59,499 nt of DNA from an uncultured Methylophilaceae bacterium (GTDB lineage: Bacteria; Pseudomonadota; Gammaproteobacteria; Burkholderiales; Methylophilaceae): assembly GCA_903899965.1 (NCBI GenBank), contig CAIULB010000016.1:1-59499 (forward strand), written 5' to 3'. This document shows positions 8,632 through 21,400 of the stretch, piece by piece. A program made the translations under genes and the position numbers. The notes under the pieces were generated by a model that searched no databases, had not been told where the DNA came from, and saw only the letters and a program-made list of their open reading frames with translations. The number at the start of each line of letters is the position of its first letter. Positions within the stretch are counted from its first letter, which is position 1.

Positions 8632-9717
8632 ATGAAATGCGGAATTGTCGGCCTACCAAACGTAGGTAAATCAACGCTCTTCAATGCCATTACCAAAGCA
8701 GGCATCGCAGCAGAAAACTACCCTTTCTGCACCATCGAGCCTAACGTCGGTGTTGTTGAAGTGCCCGACCCACGCATGAAACCATTGATTGATATCGTCA
8801 ATCCGCAAAAGGTACAACCAGCCATTGTTGAGTTTGTGGACATTGCAGGCTTGGTTGCTGGGGCGTCAAAAGGGGAAGGCCTAGGTAATAAGTTCTTGGC
8901 TAACATCCGCGAAACAGATGCAATTGCCCACGTCGTGCGTTGTTTTAATGACGCTAACGTTGTGCACGTTGCCAACAAAGTTGACCCGCTTTCAGACGTT
9001 GAAACCATCAATACCGAACTTGCACTTGCCGACATGGAAACTGTTGATAAAACTGTTCAGCGCGAAAGTAAAAAAGCTAAATCAGGTGACAAAGAAGCCA
9101 TTGCACTTTGTGCGGTATTGGCCAAAGTCCAAAAAGGCTTAGATGAAGGCAAAGCTGTTCGCACATTAGGTCTGGATGCTGACGAATTGCATCTCTTAAA
9201 ACCACTATGCCTGATTACTGTTAAACCAGTGATGTACATCGCCAACGTTGATGAAACAGGCTTTAGCAACAACCCATTACTTGATTCAATCGTTGAACTA
9301 GGCAAAAAAGAAGGTTCACCAGTGGTAAGCATTTGCGCCAAGATTGAAGCAGAAATCTCAGACCTAGAAGATGAAGACAAAGCTTTATTCTTAGAAGAGC
9401 TGGGCTTAACCGAGCCAGGCTTAGACCGCGTAGTACGCGCGGCATACGCCCTACTCGGCCTAGAAACTTACTTCACCGCTGGGGTGAAAGAAGTCCGCGC
9501 ATGGACTGTTCGTAAAGGTTCAACCGCACCTCAAGCTGCTGGAGTCATTCACACAGACTTTGAACGTGGCTTTATCCGTGCGGAAGTGATTGCTTATGAC
9601 GAATTTGTTGCCCACAAAGGCGAACAAGGCTCGAAAGAAGCTGGGAAAATGCGACTTGAAGGCAAAGAATATATTGTGCAAGATGGCGACGTGATGCACT
9701 TCAGATTCAACGTGTAA
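8632..9717 (+). CDS. ychF: Redox-regulated ATPase YchF (Obg family)
   Basis: YchF is a cytoplasmic Obg-family P-loop protein that prefers ATP, associates with ribosomes and tunes translation under stress. Visible motifs in the 361 residues are G1 GLPNVGKST (7-15), G3 [20 protein letters not shown], and the family-specific NVDE in place of NKxD. A C-terminal TGS domain ends [17 protein letters not shown]. The length is normal. It is co-directional with pth and followed by a strong terminator. Confidence 0.97.
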   Translation: MKCGIVGLPNVGKSTLFNAITKAGIAAENYPFCTIEPNVGVVEVPDPRMKPLIDIVNPQKVQPAIVEFVDIAGLVAGASKGEGLGNKFLANIRETDAIAHVVRCFNDANVVHVANKVDPLSDVETINTELALADMETVDKTVQRESKKAKSGDKEAIALCAVLAKVQKGLDEGKAVRTLGLDADELHLLKPLCLITVKPVMYIANVDETGFSNNPLLDSIVELGKKEGSPVVSICAKIEAEISDLEDEDKALFLEELGLTEPGLDRVVRAAYALLGLETYFTAGVKEVRAWTVRKGSTAPQAAGVIHTDFERGFIRAEVIAYDEFVAHKGEQGSKEAGKMRLEGKEYIVQDGDVMHFRFNV

Positions 9718-9735
9718 CCAAAAAATTGCACTGTA

Positions 9736-9764
9736 AAAAAAGCCATCACTAGGATGGCTTTTTT
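9736..9764 (+). terminator. Intrinsic terminator after ychF
   Basis: The stem AAAAAAGCCATC/GATGGCTTTTTT around ACTAG ends in a run of T and works on either strand. Confidence 0.9.
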
Positions 9765-9775
9765 ATTGCCCGTAA

Positions 9776-12319
<2,544 letters not shown>

Positions 12320-12321
12320 CT

Positions 12322-12825
12322 ATGACTCGCCATATCGCTCACCATTTAACTGTTCTCTCCCTAGCTTTCATTATGACAGCCTGTGGGTTTCACTTACGTG
12401 GCTTAGCAGATTTGTCATTCAACAAGCTTTATATCAAAGGTTCATCTAGCATTTCAAAAGAATTAATAAGCTCACTTAAAACCAATGGCGTGACCATCGT
12501 TAAAGAGCCAGAAGATGCTGAAATGATGCTGGAATTAATGAGTGATGGCGTCGAAAAACGCATTTTGTCATTGGGTGGCTCAGGTTCTGTGCGTGAATTT
12601 GAATTGTTCTACCGTGTCAAATTCCGCGTTCGCGATGCTTCAAGTGAACTATGGGGCCAAGAACAATTGATTGAATCGCGTCGAGATTTTTCATATTTGG
12701 ATACCGAATTGCTCGCAAAATCTTATGAAGAAGCGCAACTTTATGAAGACATGCGACGCGATGCGACGCGAGAATTGATGCGACGTTTAGTTGCACAAAA
12801 ACCTAAAGCCAAGGCAGCAAAATAG
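12322..12825 (+). CDS. lptE: LPS-assembly lipoprotein LptE
   Basis: LptE plugs and stabilises the LptD barrel that inserts LPS in the outer membrane. The 167-residue product has a lipoprotein signal (lipobox MTAC, Cys at residue 21) followed at once by the family hallmark GFHLRG, and the internal motif LFYRVKFRV. It starts 2 bases after leuS and is followed 23 bases later by holA, the conserved leuS-lptE-holA order. The C-terminus is short and Lys/Ala-rich. Confidence 0.94.
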   Translation: MTRHIAHHLTVLSLAFIMTACGFHLRGLADLSFNKLYIKGSSSISKELISSLKTNGVTIVKEPEDAEMMLELMSDGVEKRILSLGGSGSVREFELFYRVKFRVRDASSELWGQEQLIESRRDFSYLDTELLAKSYEEAQLYEDMRRDATRELMRRLVAQKPKAKAAK

Positions 12826-12848
12826 GCCAAAAGCCTAAACGTACAAAT

Positions 12849-13874
12849 ATGAATTTGGCGCCACAACAGCTCTCCCAACACTTAAGCAGTGGCCTCAAAC
12901 CGCTCTATGTACTTTCAGGAGATGAGCCTTTATCTCAACGTGAATGTTTAGATGCCATTCGTGCCAAAGCCCGTGAATTAGGCTTTGATGAGCGCACCAG
13001 TTTAACTTCTGACCGTTATTTTAATTGGGCACAAATTGCTGAGTTCGGCCAAGCAATGTCATTGTTCGCCAGCCAGCGCTTGCTTGAAATTAACATCCCT
13101 ACAGGCAAGCCAGGTCTTGATGGAAGCAAAACACTACAAGCTTTAGCTGCTGAAGCATTGCCTGATACTGTCACCGTCATCATTCTGCCAGCCGTTGATT
13201 GGCGCGATGCAAAAAGCGCTTGGTACACAGCGCTCCAACAAAACAGCGTATTTATTGAACTGCGTGAAGTTGGCCCTGCACAATTGCCACAATGGATTGC
13301 AAGCCGTTTAGCATTGCAAAAGCAAAGTACAGATACAGAAACTTTAACTTTTATGGCGAACCAAGTGGAAGGCAATTTACTTGCCGCACATCAAGAGATA
13401 CAAAAGCTAGGATTGCTCTATCCTGCAGGCGCAATTGCAGGTGAGGACGTCCGTGCAGCAGTGCTGAATGTTTCGCGCTTTGACGCAGTGCAACTTGGCG
13501 AGGCCGTATTGTCTGGCGATGTGGGCCGCACGGTGCGTATTTTAGATGGCCTAAAAGATGAGGGCGCACAGCCTGTTGCTGTGATGAACCCACTCATTTG
13601 GGCAATTACACCATTAGTGAAAATCAAACAGGCCGAAGCGCGTGGTGAAAACTTAAACAGTGCCATGGTGCAAGCCAAAGTATTTGGCCCAAAACAAGCG
13701 CTTGCCAAGCAAGCGGTAGGACGATTAAGCTTAAAACAATTACAAGCAGCATTACTTAAACTTGCTGATATTGATAAAACAGCTAAAGGTATGATGCAAG
13801 GCGATGCTTGGCTAGAAATTTCAAGATTATGTTTTGGTTTGGCTAGAATTGGCACCAGAGCCAGAAGCCGCTAA
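12849..13874 (+). CDS. holA: DNA polymerase III delta subunit
   Basis: HolA is the clamp-loader subunit that opens the beta clamp. The 341-residue protein begins [28 protein letters not shown], including the family motif YVLSGDEP that replaces a Walker A. The C-terminal collar domain contains the sequence [29 protein letters not shown]. The length matches E. coli (343). It follows lptE and ends 19 bases before proA, with which it is probably co-transcribed. Confidence 0.95.
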   Translation: MNLAPQQLSQHLSSGLKPLYVLSGDEPLSQRECLDAIRAKARELGFDERTSLTSDRYFNWAQIAEFGQAMSLFASQRLLEINIPTGKPGLDGSKTLQALAAEALPDTVTVIILPAVDWRDAKSAWYTALQQNSVFIELREVGPAQLPQWIASRLALQKQSTDTETLTFMANQVEGNLLAAHQEIQKLGLLYPAGAIAGEDVRAAVLNVSRFDAVQLGEAVLSGDVGRTVRILDGLKDEGAQPVAVMNPLIWAITPLVKIKQAEARGENLNSAMVQAKVFGPKQALAKQAVGRLSLKQLQAALLKLADIDKTAKGMMQGDAWLEISRLCFGLARIGTRARSR

Positions 13875-13893
13875 AAGAAGATTAGGAACACAG

Positions 13894-15150
13894 ATGGACA
13901 TTAAATCGTATATGCACAATGTTGGGGTTGAAGCGCGCAACGCTTCACGCGCCATGGCTAAGGCTGAAACCAACACTAAAAACTTAGCACTCACCACCAT
14001 CGCTAAAGCGATTTTGCGTGAAAAAGATGCGCTACTTGCCGCCAACCAACAAGATCTTGCAGCAGCAAAAGCTGCGGGCATGGAAGCCGCGATGTTAGAC
14101 CGCCTCACCATCACTGAAAAATCAATCGCCACCATGGCTGAAGGCTTGCAACAAATTGCTAGCCTTGCTGATCCAATTGGTGAAATTAGCGATATGAAAT
14201 ATCGCCCTTCTGGCATTCAAATCGGCAAAATGCGCGTACCACTTGGCGTGATTGGCATTATTTACGAAGCACGTCCAAATGTAACAGTGGATGCGGCCGG
14301 CTTATGTATTAAATCCGGCAATGCAACCATTCTTCGTGGTGGCTCAGAGGCCATTCATTGCAACCAAGCCTTAGCGAAATTAGTACATGAAGGTTTGGCG
14401 GCCGCTGGCTTACCAAAAGCCGCAGTGCAAGTCGTCGAGACCACAGACCGCGCTGCGGTTGGCGAACTCATCACGATGAAAGAATTTGTGGATGTGATTG
14501 TGCCTCGCGGTGGCAAAGGCCTTATTGAGCGCATTTCGAACGATGCGCGCATTCCTGTGATTAAGCATTTAGATGGCAATTGTCACGTTTATGTGGACGA
14601 TGAGGCGGATTTTGATAAAGCCATTCGTATTATTGAGAACTCAAAAACACAGCGTCTTGGCACTTGCAACACAACAGAATCTTTATTGGTCGCGCGAAGC
14701 GTAGCCAAAAGCATGTTGCCAAAAATTGCGGAAATGTTGATTAGCAAAGGCATTGAGATTCGTGGTTGTGCGGAAACTTGCGCTTTGGTTCCAGCCGCGA
14801 AAAAAGCCACTGAAGAAGACTACTATACGGAATATTTGGATGCGATTATTTCCTGCAAAGTGGTAGCTGATTTAGATGAAGCGATTGCGCATATCAATCA
14901 GCATTCATCACAGCATACCGAAGCCATCGTGACTGAAAACTACACCAAAGCACGCCGTTTCTTGCGGGAGGTTGACTCAAGCAGCGTCATGGTAAACGCT
15001 TCTACCCGCTTTGCAGATGGTTTCGAATATGGCTTGGGCGCTGAGATTGGCATCTCAACGGATAAGCTCCATGCCCGCGGCCCAGTTGGCTTAGGGGGCT
15101 TAACTTCACTCAAATACATCGTATTGGGTGACGGACACGTGCGCGCTTAA
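13894..15150 (+). CDS. proA: Gamma-glutamyl phosphate reductase
   Basis: ProA makes glutamate 5-semialdehyde in proline synthesis. The ATG at 13894 has a nearby AGGA and gives 418 residues, the usual length. An upstream GTG at 13834 would overlap holA. Visible features are the NADPH-binding region [18 protein letters not shown] and the catalytic Cys258 in LGTCNT. The C-terminus contains [26 protein letters not shown]. No proB lies in the window. It is followed 9 bases later by nadD, suggesting co-transcription. Confidence 0.97.
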   Translation: MDIKSYMHNVGVEARNASRAMAKAETNTKNLALTTIAKAILREKDALLAANQQDLAAAKAAGMEAAMLDRLTITEKSIATMAEGLQQIASLADPIGEISDMKYRPSGIQIGKMRVPLGVIGIIYEARPNVTVDAAGLCIKSGNATILRGGSEAIHCNQALAKLVHEGLAAAGLPKAAVQVVETTDRAAVGELITMKEFVDVIVPRGGKGLIERISNDARIPVIKHLDGNCHVYVDDEADFDKAIRIIENSKTQRLGTCNTTESLLVARSVAKSMLPKIAEMLISKGIEIRGCAETCALVPAAKKATEEDYYTEYLDAIISCKVVADLDEAIAHINQHSSQHTEAIVTENYTKARRFLREVDSSSVMVNASTRFADGFEYGLGAEIGISTDKLHARGPVGLGGLTSLKYIVLGDGHVRA

Positions 15151-15159
15151 ATCTTTGCC

Positions 15160-15810
15160 ATGATAGGCATTTTAGGCGGCACGTTTAACCCCATCCATAA
15201 CGGTCACCTGCACCTTGCTGAGCGTTTACAACAAACCATGGGCTTTGAGGCAATACGCTTCATGCCTGCAGCCATTCCCGCACTAAAAGACATACCAAAC
15301 GTCAGCGCAGAACAACGCGCCGATATGGTAAAACTCGCGATTTTTGACTATCCAACATTTGAGATTGACACCCGCGAACTTGAGCGTGCAGGCCCTTCTT
15401 ACAGCATTGATAGTCTCATTTCATTACGTAAAGAACTTGGCGATAAAGTAAGCATTTGCTGGCTAATAGGCTCGGATGCTTTTGCGAGGTTGAACACCTG
15501 GCATCGCTGGAATGAGCTCTTAGACCACTGCCATTTTGTGGTGGTCAAACGCCCGCGTTCTGAAGAGTTGAATTGGAGTTCTGAAGTTGACGCACTGATT
15601 GTCGCGCATCAAACCAACGACGTAAATGCCCTTAAAAACTCAGCTAGCGGAAAAATATTAATACAAGAAATTGCGGCTTTGGACATTTCATCTACAGAAA
15701 TTCGAGAACACATCGCATCCAAAACTAATGTCAGCGATGTAATGCCGAGCAGTGTTATTAACTACATTCAACAACATCAGCTCTATCAATTGATAAATGG
15801 ATACCTTTAG
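15160..15810 (+). CDS. nadD: Nicotinate-nucleotide adenylyltransferase
   Basis: NadD adenylates nicotinate mononucleotide in NAD synthesis. The 216-residue protein has the nucleotidyltransferase signature GGTFNPIHNGHL (residues 5-16) with the HxGH-type motif, the family RFMPAAIPALKD region, and the C-terminal SSTEIR motif. It follows proA. In many proteobacteria rsfS and rlmH come next, but here the next gene is a membrane protein that overlaps nadD by 14 bases. Confidence 0.95.
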   Translation: MIGILGGTFNPIHNGHLHLAERLQQTMGFEAIRFMPAAIPALKDIPNVSAEQRADMVKLAIFDYPTFEIDTRELERAGPSYSIDSLISLRKELGDKVSICWLIGSDAFARLNTWHRWNELLDHCHFVVVKRPRSEELNWSSEVDALIVAHQTNDVNALKNSASGKILIQEIAALDISSTEIREHIASKTNVSDVMPSSVINYIQQHQLYQLINGYL

Positions 15811-16279
15811 CCACGCACTTTGGGGATATGGATTATTCGGTCACAAGCGCCATGCTTGGATTGCCATATTATTTGGAGCGGCGCCTGATTTAATCTCATT
15901 CGGCGCATTTATGCTGTTGAACATTCTGAGTGGCACTTGGCATTTTGGGAAACCGCCGCTAGAAACACTGCCGCCATGGCTATTTACTAACTACGCTTTC
16001 GGGCATAGCGTCATCATTTGTTTTTCTGTGATTGGTTTAGTATGGTTGTGGCGCAAAGACATTGCGTTCGCCATGTTGGCTTGGCCTTTTCACATTCTGC
16101 TGGACTTCCCATTTCACGCTAAATCCTACTTCGCAACACCGCTATTTTGGCCATTCTCAGACTTTAGTATTGATGGCATCCCTTGGTCGCATTGGTATAT
16201 TTGGTATCCCAATATCGCGGGTTTGATTATTTTGCTGACGTATCGATTTAGGCAAAAATATAAAGCTAAAAATCAATAA
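15797..16279 (+). CDS. Membrane protein resembling YdjM-family metal-dependent hydrolases
   Basis: This 160-residue protein has about four membrane helices and a scattered His/Asp set: DTFSHALWG (His6), AAPDL, FGHS and HILLDFPFH. That set recalls the YdjM / DUF457-type membrane-bound putative hydrolases. The ATG overlaps the nadD end by 14 bases, so translation is probably coupled. Its 3' end also overlaps the 3' end of the convergent bioD by 14 bases. Catalytic activity has not been shown for most relatives, so the function is tentative. Confidence 0.65.
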   Translation: MDTFSHALWGYGLFGHKRHAWIAILFGAAPDLISFGAFMLLNILSGTWHFGKPPLETLPPWLFTNYAFGHSVIICFSVIGLVWLWRKDIAFAMLAWPFHILLDFPFHAKSYFATPLFWPFSDFSIDGIPWSHWYIWYPNIAGLIILLTYRFRQKYKAKNQ

Positions 16280-16922
16280 ATTGAGGCTCTTCACCCCAAG
16301 CCACATCGGCAATACAAGGCGCTTTAATCATGGCTTTTAGCGTCGCGATATTTTCTTCAATTGCTGGCATATTCTGATCAATTCGATTAGCCACCCAACC
16401 CACTAAATTCAACCCAGCCGCTCTAATTGAACCAGCAGTCATTAGCGCATGATTAATACAGCCCAAGCGAACACCCACCACCAAAATAACGGGAAGATTA
16501 AGTTTTACAGCTAAATCCGCCATAGTTTCTTGGCGATTAATGGGCACACGAAAACCGCCAGCCCCTTCCACCACCACTACATCGGCTTTTGCCTGTAAGG
16601 CATCAAATGATTGTTGAATGTTATCCAGTGAAACTTTGATGGCAGCTTGTTCAGCAGCAATATGCGGCGCAATCGCTGGGGCAAACACATAAGGGTTAAT
16701 CAAAGCTAAATCAGCATCAACGTTACTGGCCTTAATAAGTTCAATCACATCACTATTAAGCAAACGACCATTCACCAGCTCTGCACCAGCGGCAACTGGC
16801 TTCATGCCAACAGCTTGCAACCCCTGCTGGCAAAAATGCTTAACCAGCGTGCTAGCAATGTAGGTTTTTCCAACATCGGTATCCGTGCCGGTAATGAAAT
16901 AAGCGGTCTTATTTTTTTGCAT
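16266..16922 (-). CDS. bioD: Dethiobiotin synthetase
   Basis: BioD closes the ureido ring of dethiobiotin from DAPA, CO2 and ATP. The 218-residue product has the P-loop GTDTDVGKT (12-20), the VVEGAGGFRVP motif, and GCINHALMTAGSIRAAGL near the nucleotide site. It is the last gene of the bio run. Its start overlaps bioC by 14 bases, and its end overlaps the convergent YdjM-like gene by 14 bases with no terminator between them. Confidence 0.96.
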   Translation of the reverse strand: MQKNKTAYFITGTDTDVGKTYIASTLVKHFCQQGLQAVGMKPVAAGAELVNGRLLNSDVIELIKASNVDADLALINPYVFAPAIAPHIAAEQAAIKVSLDNIQQSFDALQAKADVVVVEGAGGFRVPINRQETMADLAVKLNLPVILVVGVRLGCINHALMTAGSIRAAGLNLVGWVANRIDQNMPAIEENIATLKAMIKAPCIADVAWGEEPQFIDF

Positions 16923-17826
16923 GAAAAGTCACGGGCGCAAAGCCTGCCTCTAAATCGATTTTTGTTTTAGGTCTTGCGGCAGGTTTCCACGCATGACCGT
17001 AAACTACTTCAAACGTGGCAGGCAATTTTCCGTCTTTTCTAAAGCGCTCATAGTTTTCAGTGATTTGCTTCAAAAAGCCTCGACCCTGCAAGCCTCGACT
17101 CCGGCCATCAGCGGCATTGTGTGCGCCGATAGATTTTAAATCACGCATGACGGCCATTACATCATCGTAGGTTAGCGTAATGCGTTCCACATCTAATACT
17201 GGTGCCGCAAAACCCGCACGCACTAAGGCATCGCCAATGTCATGCATATCAATAAATCGACTGACGTGCACATGCTCACCATCCACACTTGAAGCCGCAC
17301 GCAACTCTTTAAGCGTATCGGGGCCTAGTGTGCTAAACGTCAGCAAACCTTCATTACGAAGCACGCGGTGCATGTCGGTGAAAGCAGCGTCTAGATCATT
17401 GCACCATTGAATGGCTAGGTTAGACCATACCATATCCAAACTCGCATCCGCCAAAGGAAGTTGTTCAATATCAGCACAAAGTAAATGCTGCCTACTAAAG
17501 CCTAAAGTTTGCTTGATGCGCTGTGTGAGAGAGCTATTGATGGACTGGGTTTTGCACAACATGCCAATGGCCAAGTCGAGCGAAACGACTTGCGCATGTG
17601 GGTATTTTTGCATCAAAGCTTGGCTGGCATGGCCTGTGCCGCAACCGGCATCTAATATGCGTGCTGGCTGCATGCTCACTAAATCCAAACGACTGAGCAT
17701 TTCTTTACGCACCAGCTTTTGCATCACCGCTGCCTTATCGTAAGTATTAGCCGCACGGTCAAATGAAGCACGCACTCGTGCTTTGTCTAAATGGTAAATA
17801 TCTTGCTGAGTAGGGGCTTTGCTCAT
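16909..17826 (-). CDS. bioC: Malonyl-ACP O-methyltransferase BioC
   Basis: BioC methylates malonyl-ACP to disguise it for fatty-acid elongation, the first step of pimelate synthesis. The 305-residue protein has the SAM-binding motif ILDAGCGTGHAS (57-68), LSLDLAIGML-type motif II and the family motif DMVWSNLAIQWCND. The N-terminal RASFDRAANTYD is also typical. It overlaps bioH by 4 bases and bioD by 14, so translation is coupled through the operon. Confidence 0.94.
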   Translation of the reverse strand: MSKAPTQQDIYHLDKARVRASFDRAANTYDKAAVMQKLVRKEMLSRLDLVSMQPARILDAGCGTGHASQALMQKYPHAQVVSLDLAIGMLCKTQSINSSLTQRIKQTLGFSRQHLLCADIEQLPLADASLDMVWSNLAIQWCNDLDAAFTDMHRVLRNEGLLTFSTLGPDTLKELRAASSVDGEHVHVSRFIDMHDIGDALVRAGFAAPVLDVERITLTYDDVMAVMRDLKSIGAHNAADGRSRGLQGRGFLKQITENYERFRKDGKLPATFEVVYGHAWKPAARPKTKIDLEAGFAPVTFHAKK

Positions 17827-18581
17827 GCGTGTAAAAACTCGGTCACTTTTTGGCTGAACAATTCAGGATGCGAAATAAATGGCTCATGCGCAGCGCTTGG
17901 CAAGGCCAATAACTCGGCGTTCAGCAAGGTTTTAGCTGTCCATTCGGCCGCACTTAATGAGGCTAATTTATCGTGTGCGCCATGAATCAACAAAGTCGGC
18001 ATTTCCAAGCTCGGCAAATCAGCACGCAAGTCTCCTGTACGCAAAATATCCAACGCGCCAAGCAAGCCTTGCTGATTAGGCGCAGGTCTAAGGCTAAGCG
18101 CCTCACGCAACATTTTGGAGGTCGCACGCGCATTACCACTTCCCATCGCAATTAGTGCCAAAAGCTTATTCATCGTGCCTTGATAATCTTGCATCGCCCC
18201 AGCAAAAAAACTTTCAAAGACATCGCTAGGCATGCCTTGTTGCCAACCATCCCGCGCCACAAAACATGGGGTATTGCCAACCAAAATCAGTTTTTTAATT
18301 GGGGTGATTAAGGCGATTTTACTGGCAATTAATCCGCCCAAAGACCAGCCTAAAACATAGGCATTGCTAGGCATTTCCTCAGCGATTTTTTCTGCGACGG
18401 TATGCAAGCTGTAAACATCCAAATTTTCGCTATAGCCCATGCCCGGCAAATCAACCAAGTGCAACTCAAAATGCTGGCTGAGTAAATCGCGCGCTTGCAT
18501 CCACATGCCGCTGTGCATTCCCCAGCCATGTATCATCACCAGCGGTTCGCCCTGCCCTATTCTTTCGATATACAAACTCAT
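17823..18581 (-). CDS. bioH: Pimeloyl-ACP methyl ester carboxylesterase BioH
   Basis: BioH removes the methyl ester from pimeloyl-ACP, ending the BioC/FAS detour. This 252-residue alpha/beta hydrolase has HGWGMHSGMW near the N-terminus and the nucleophile elbow GWSLG with Ser80. The acid Asp lies in LIHGAHDKL and the base His in PSAAHEPF. Its position between bioF and bioC, overlapping each by 4 bases, identifies it as BioH rather than a generic esterase. Confidence 0.93.
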   Translation of the reverse strand: MSLYIERIGQGEPLVMIHGWGMHSGMWMQARDLLSQHFELHLVDLPGMGYSENLDVYSLHTVAEKIAEEMPSNAYVLGWSLGGLIASKIALITPIKKLILVGNTPCFVARDGWQQGMPSDVFESFFAGAMQDYQGTMNKLLALIAMGSGNARATSKMLREALSLRPAPNQQGLLGALDILRTGDLRADLPSLEMPTLLIHGAHDKLASLSAAEWTAKTLLNAELLALPSAAHEPFISHPELFSQKVTEFLHA

Positions 18582-19741
18582 CCGAGCAAAGCCAGTTCTG
18601 CTTCATGCAAATGCTGAATCAGTAATTTCACATCATCTAAAGTATGTGCTGCAGATAGTGAAATACGAAGACGTGCAGTATTTTTTGGCACAGTCGGCGG
18701 TCGGATGGCTGGCACCAAAACACCCCGCGCTAGGAGATAGTCACTTAGTCCGAGCGCCGCTTCATTACTCCCCACCACGATGGGTTGTATCGCGGTATCC
18801 GATGGCATTAACTGCCATTTTTTAAGGCTTAAATTTTCTTTGAAATAAGCAATTAAATCCCGCAAATGCTGATGACGCGCGTCGTCTTTTTTCATCACAT
18901 TAATCGCCGCGACCAAAGCCGCCGCCAAGGCTGGCGGACTCGCCGTCGTATAGATATAGGTTTTTGCGGACTGAATCAAATACTCAATAATTGTTGCATC
19001 ACCAGCCACAAAAGCACCAGCAACGCCTGCCGCTTTACCCAAAGTTGCCATATAAATAATGCGCGGCGTAGCCACATCAAAATGGTTCAAAATGCCTCGA
19101 CCCTGTTCACCAAGCACACCAAAACCATGAGCATCATCTAGTAACAAATAAGCATCGTATTTTTCGCAAATCGCGAGCAATTCGGGCACGGGCGCTATAT
19201 CGCCATCCATGCTAAATACAGCATCAACTATCACCAACTTTCTTGATGCTGTGCTTGCCGCTAACATTTTTTCTAACTGAAATAAATCTTGATGAGCATA
19301 GCGATTTAATTCCGCCCGCGCCAAAACTGCCGCATCATTCAATGAGGCATGATTGAGCTTGTCAGCAAAAATCGCATCGTTACGTCGGAGCAAAGCCGCA
19401 ACCACGCCCATATTCGCCATATATCCTGTGCTAAACAGCAAACCTGCTGGCAACCCTACGAAGCCAGCTAATGCTTGCTCTGCATCATGATGGAATTGGT
19501 GATGCCCAGTAATAAGATGCGAAGCACCGCCACCCACGCCTGCTTCTACAGCGGCTTTTTGTAGCGCCAAGATTAAGTCGGGATGATTTGCGAGGCCAAG
19601 ATAATCATTGCTAGCGAATGACAGCAGGCGCTGACCATCAGCCCGCAAATGTGCGTGTTGAGGACTTTGCAACAAACGACGCTTGCGCTGTAAACCAGCA
19701 CGAGCGTGTTCTGCAAGTTCAGCTTTAAGTTGTTCTATCAT
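18578..19741 (-). CDS. bioF: 8-amino-7-oxononanoate synthase
   Basis: BioF condenses pimeloyl-ACP with L-alanine using PLP. The 387-residue alpha-oxoamine synthase has the SFASNDYLGLANHP motif, the HASLNDAA segment, DDAHGFGVLGEQGRG, and the PLP lysine in MATLGKAAG (Lys236). It starts 40 bases after bioB and overlaps bioH by 4 bases. No bioA lies in the window, so the DAPA aminotransferase must be encoded elsewhere. Confidence 0.97.
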   Translation of the reverse strand: MIEQLKAELAEHARAGLQRKRRLLQSPQHAHLRADGQRLLSFASNDYLGLANHPDLILALQKAAVEAGVGGGASHLITGHHQFHHDAEQALAGFVGLPAGLLFSTGYMANMGVVAALLRRNDAIFADKLNHASLNDAAVLARAELNRYAHQDLFQLEKMLAASTASRKLVIVDAVFSMDGDIAPVPELLAICEKYDAYLLLDDAHGFGVLGEQGRGILNHFDVATPRIIYMATLGKAAGVAGAFVAGDATIIEYLIQSAKTYIYTTASPPALAAALVAAINVMKKDDARHQHLRDLIAYFKENLSLKKWQLMPSDTAIQPIVVGSNEAALGLSDYLLARGVLVPAIRPPTVPKNTARLRISLSAAHTLDDVKLLIQHLHEAELALLG

Positions 19742-19781
19742 TCAGAAAATTTACCTGACGCTTACACACCAGGCCGAATGA

Positions 19782-20795
19782 TTAAATCGGATGCAGACCC
19801 AATTTGGCAAACAGCTGTTTATCTGTTTCCGCTTCTGGGTTGCCTGTGGTGAGCAATTTTTCACCGTAGAAAATAGAGTTCGCACCAGCAATAAAGCACA
19901 AAGCTTGAATGCCTTCGTGCATACTTTGGCGACCAGCTGAAAGACGCACAAAGCTCTTAGGCATGGTGATGCGTGCGGCAGCAATCGTACGGATAAATTC
20001 AAACTGATCTAAGTCTTCAACGCCGTGCAATGGCGTACCTTCGACCTGCGTGAGCAAATTGATAGGCACGCTTTCTGGTGGACGCTCCATGTTAGCAAGT
20101 TGCGCAATGAGTCCAGCACGCTGGTTGCGACTTTCGCCCATACCGATAATGCCACCACAACAAACGTTAATATCAGCTTCGCGCACGCTATCAAGCGTAT
20201 CCAAACGGTCTTGATAAGTACGTGTGGTAATTACATCGCCATAAAACTCTGGCGCAGTATCTAAGTTGTGGTTGTAGTAATCAAGGCCAGCATCTTTAAG
20301 TTGCGCGGCTTGGCCTTCTTTTAGCATCCCCAAAGTTGCACAGGTTTGTAGGCCCATGGCTTTCACTTCTGAAATCATTTTAAGCACAGGCTCTAAATCT
20401 TTTTGCTTAGGGCTGCGCCATGCAGCACCCATACAGAAGCGGCTGGCACCGCTTTCTTTAGCAGCACGCGCGGCCGCTAGCACTTCATCGATAGGCATGA
20501 GCGGCTCATTTTCTACATCCGTGTGATAGCGCGCAGCTTGTGGGCAGTAACCGCAATCCTCTGAACATCCGCCTGTTTTAATCGAAAGCAAAGTGCTTAC
20601 TTGGACAGCATTAGGATCAAAGTTTTCACGGTGAACGTTTTGCGCACGATGAATTAAATCACTAAATGGCAGTTCAAATAACTCGACAATTTGTGCCACA
20701 CTCCAGCGTTTCTCACTTTCAACTGGCGCCAAATTGCGCTTAATACTAGACGCATCGACCATGCTCACATTTGAATCCATATTTAACTCGCTCAT
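19782..20795 (-). CDS. bioB: Biotin synthase
   Basis: BioB inserts sulfur into dethiobiotin. This 337-residue radical-SAM enzyme has the CxxxCxxC cluster site in [12 protein letters not shown] (Cys77, 81, 84). Family motifs include [22 protein letters not shown] and the auxiliary-cluster region with [11 protein letters not shown] and RLSAGR. Its ATG overlaps the stop of the upstream membrane gene by 4 bases, so that gene and bioB are translationally coupled. Confidence 0.97.
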   Translation of the reverse strand: MSELNMDSNVSMVDASSIKRNLAPVESEKRWSVAQIVELFELPFSDLIHRAQNVHRENFDPNAVQVSTLLSIKTGGCSEDCGYCPQAARYHTDVENEPLMPIDEVLAAARAAKESGASRFCMGAAWRSPKQKDLEPVLKMISEVKAMGLQTCATLGMLKEGQAAQLKDAGLDYYNHNLDTAPEFYGDVITTRTYQDRLDTLDSVREADINVCCGGIIGMGESRNQRAGLIAQLANMERPPESVPINLLTQVEGTPLHGVEDLDQFEFIRTIAAARITMPKSFVRLSAGRQSMHEGIQALCFIAGANSIFYGEKLLTTGNPEAETDKQLFAKLGLHPI

Positions 20796-21202
20796 GCTTC
20801 AATCTCCATCTTCATGTCTTGCCAATCTTCTCTTGAAGCACGCAACATATCCCGAACACCCAAAGGCACCACCAGCAAAACGCTGATGCCCCACACTAAA
20901 AACAAGACGTTTAATACGCCTATCTTTTCACCTATCATAAAACCAAAGAACGCCATCACCACCAGCAAAGCAAAAGTCGAATAGAATCGATAACCTGATT
21001 GTGTAATATATTCACAAACTTTAGGATTGGGATGGTTCGCCGCCGCCGCATACATAAAAATAGAGGCTGCGACCCAAATAAACAAAGGAATCGCTAGAGG
21101 CAACAACAACACTGCCAAGCAAGAGAAAAAAGTGAAGCCTTGCGCAGCGCGCATTTGCTCTTTTGCAGTAATAATGTGATGTGTTTCTGTCGCTAACTTC
21201 AT
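20792..21202 (-). CDS. Unknown membrane protein heading the biotin operon
   Basis: I do not recognise this protein. From the ATG at 21202 it has 136 residues with about four membrane helices (two around [20 protein letters not shown], two around [15 protein letters not shown] and [16 protein letters not shown]) and a charged C-terminus [13 protein letters not shown]. An upstream TTG at 21238 is in frame, but it overlaps the -10 TATAAT of the predicted promoter and so cannot be the start. The gene overlaps bioB by 4 bases and is first in the operon. A role in biotin or precursor handling is only inferred from position. It lacks features of BioY or YigM transporters that I can see. Confidence 0.7.
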   Translation of the reverse strand: MKLATETHHIITAKEQMRAAQGFTFFSCLAVLLLPLAIPLFIWVAASIFMYAAAANHPNPKVCEYITQSGYRFYSTFALLVVMAFFGFMIGEKIGVLNVLFLVWGISVLLVVPLGVRDMLRASREDWQDMKMEIEA

Positions 21203-21237
21203 CAATGACACGCTTTTACCCAATAAGAATAAGGGCA

Positions 21238-21267
21238 ATTATACATTGTTAAGCAGAAAGCCAACAA
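21238..21267 (-). promoter_or_regulatory. Predicted sigma-70 promoter of the biotin operon
   Basis: On the minus strand a perfect -10 TATAAT (21243-21238) lies 18 bases after TTGTTG (21267-21262). The predicted start near 21231 leaves about 29 bases of leader before the ATG at 21202. I see no BirA-type long operator. Confidence 0.6.
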
Positions 21268-21400
21268 TTTAATGACAAATGGTTAAAATTTAATCATATG
21301 TTAAATCCAGCTTATTCCCAGCAACCTGCTTACTCTGCTCAGCCAGCAATAGCGGGCTCATGTAGAATACTGGCTTATCGCTAGAACACTCGCAAAATAA

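Noticed and set aside
21249-21285. Pho-box-like TTGTCAT-TAAA-TTGTTGG on the minus strand at the bio promoter
   Set aside because: The first half resembles the phoB box, but the second repeat loses GTCA. The -10 is 17-18 bases away, as for an ordinary sigma-70 promoter.
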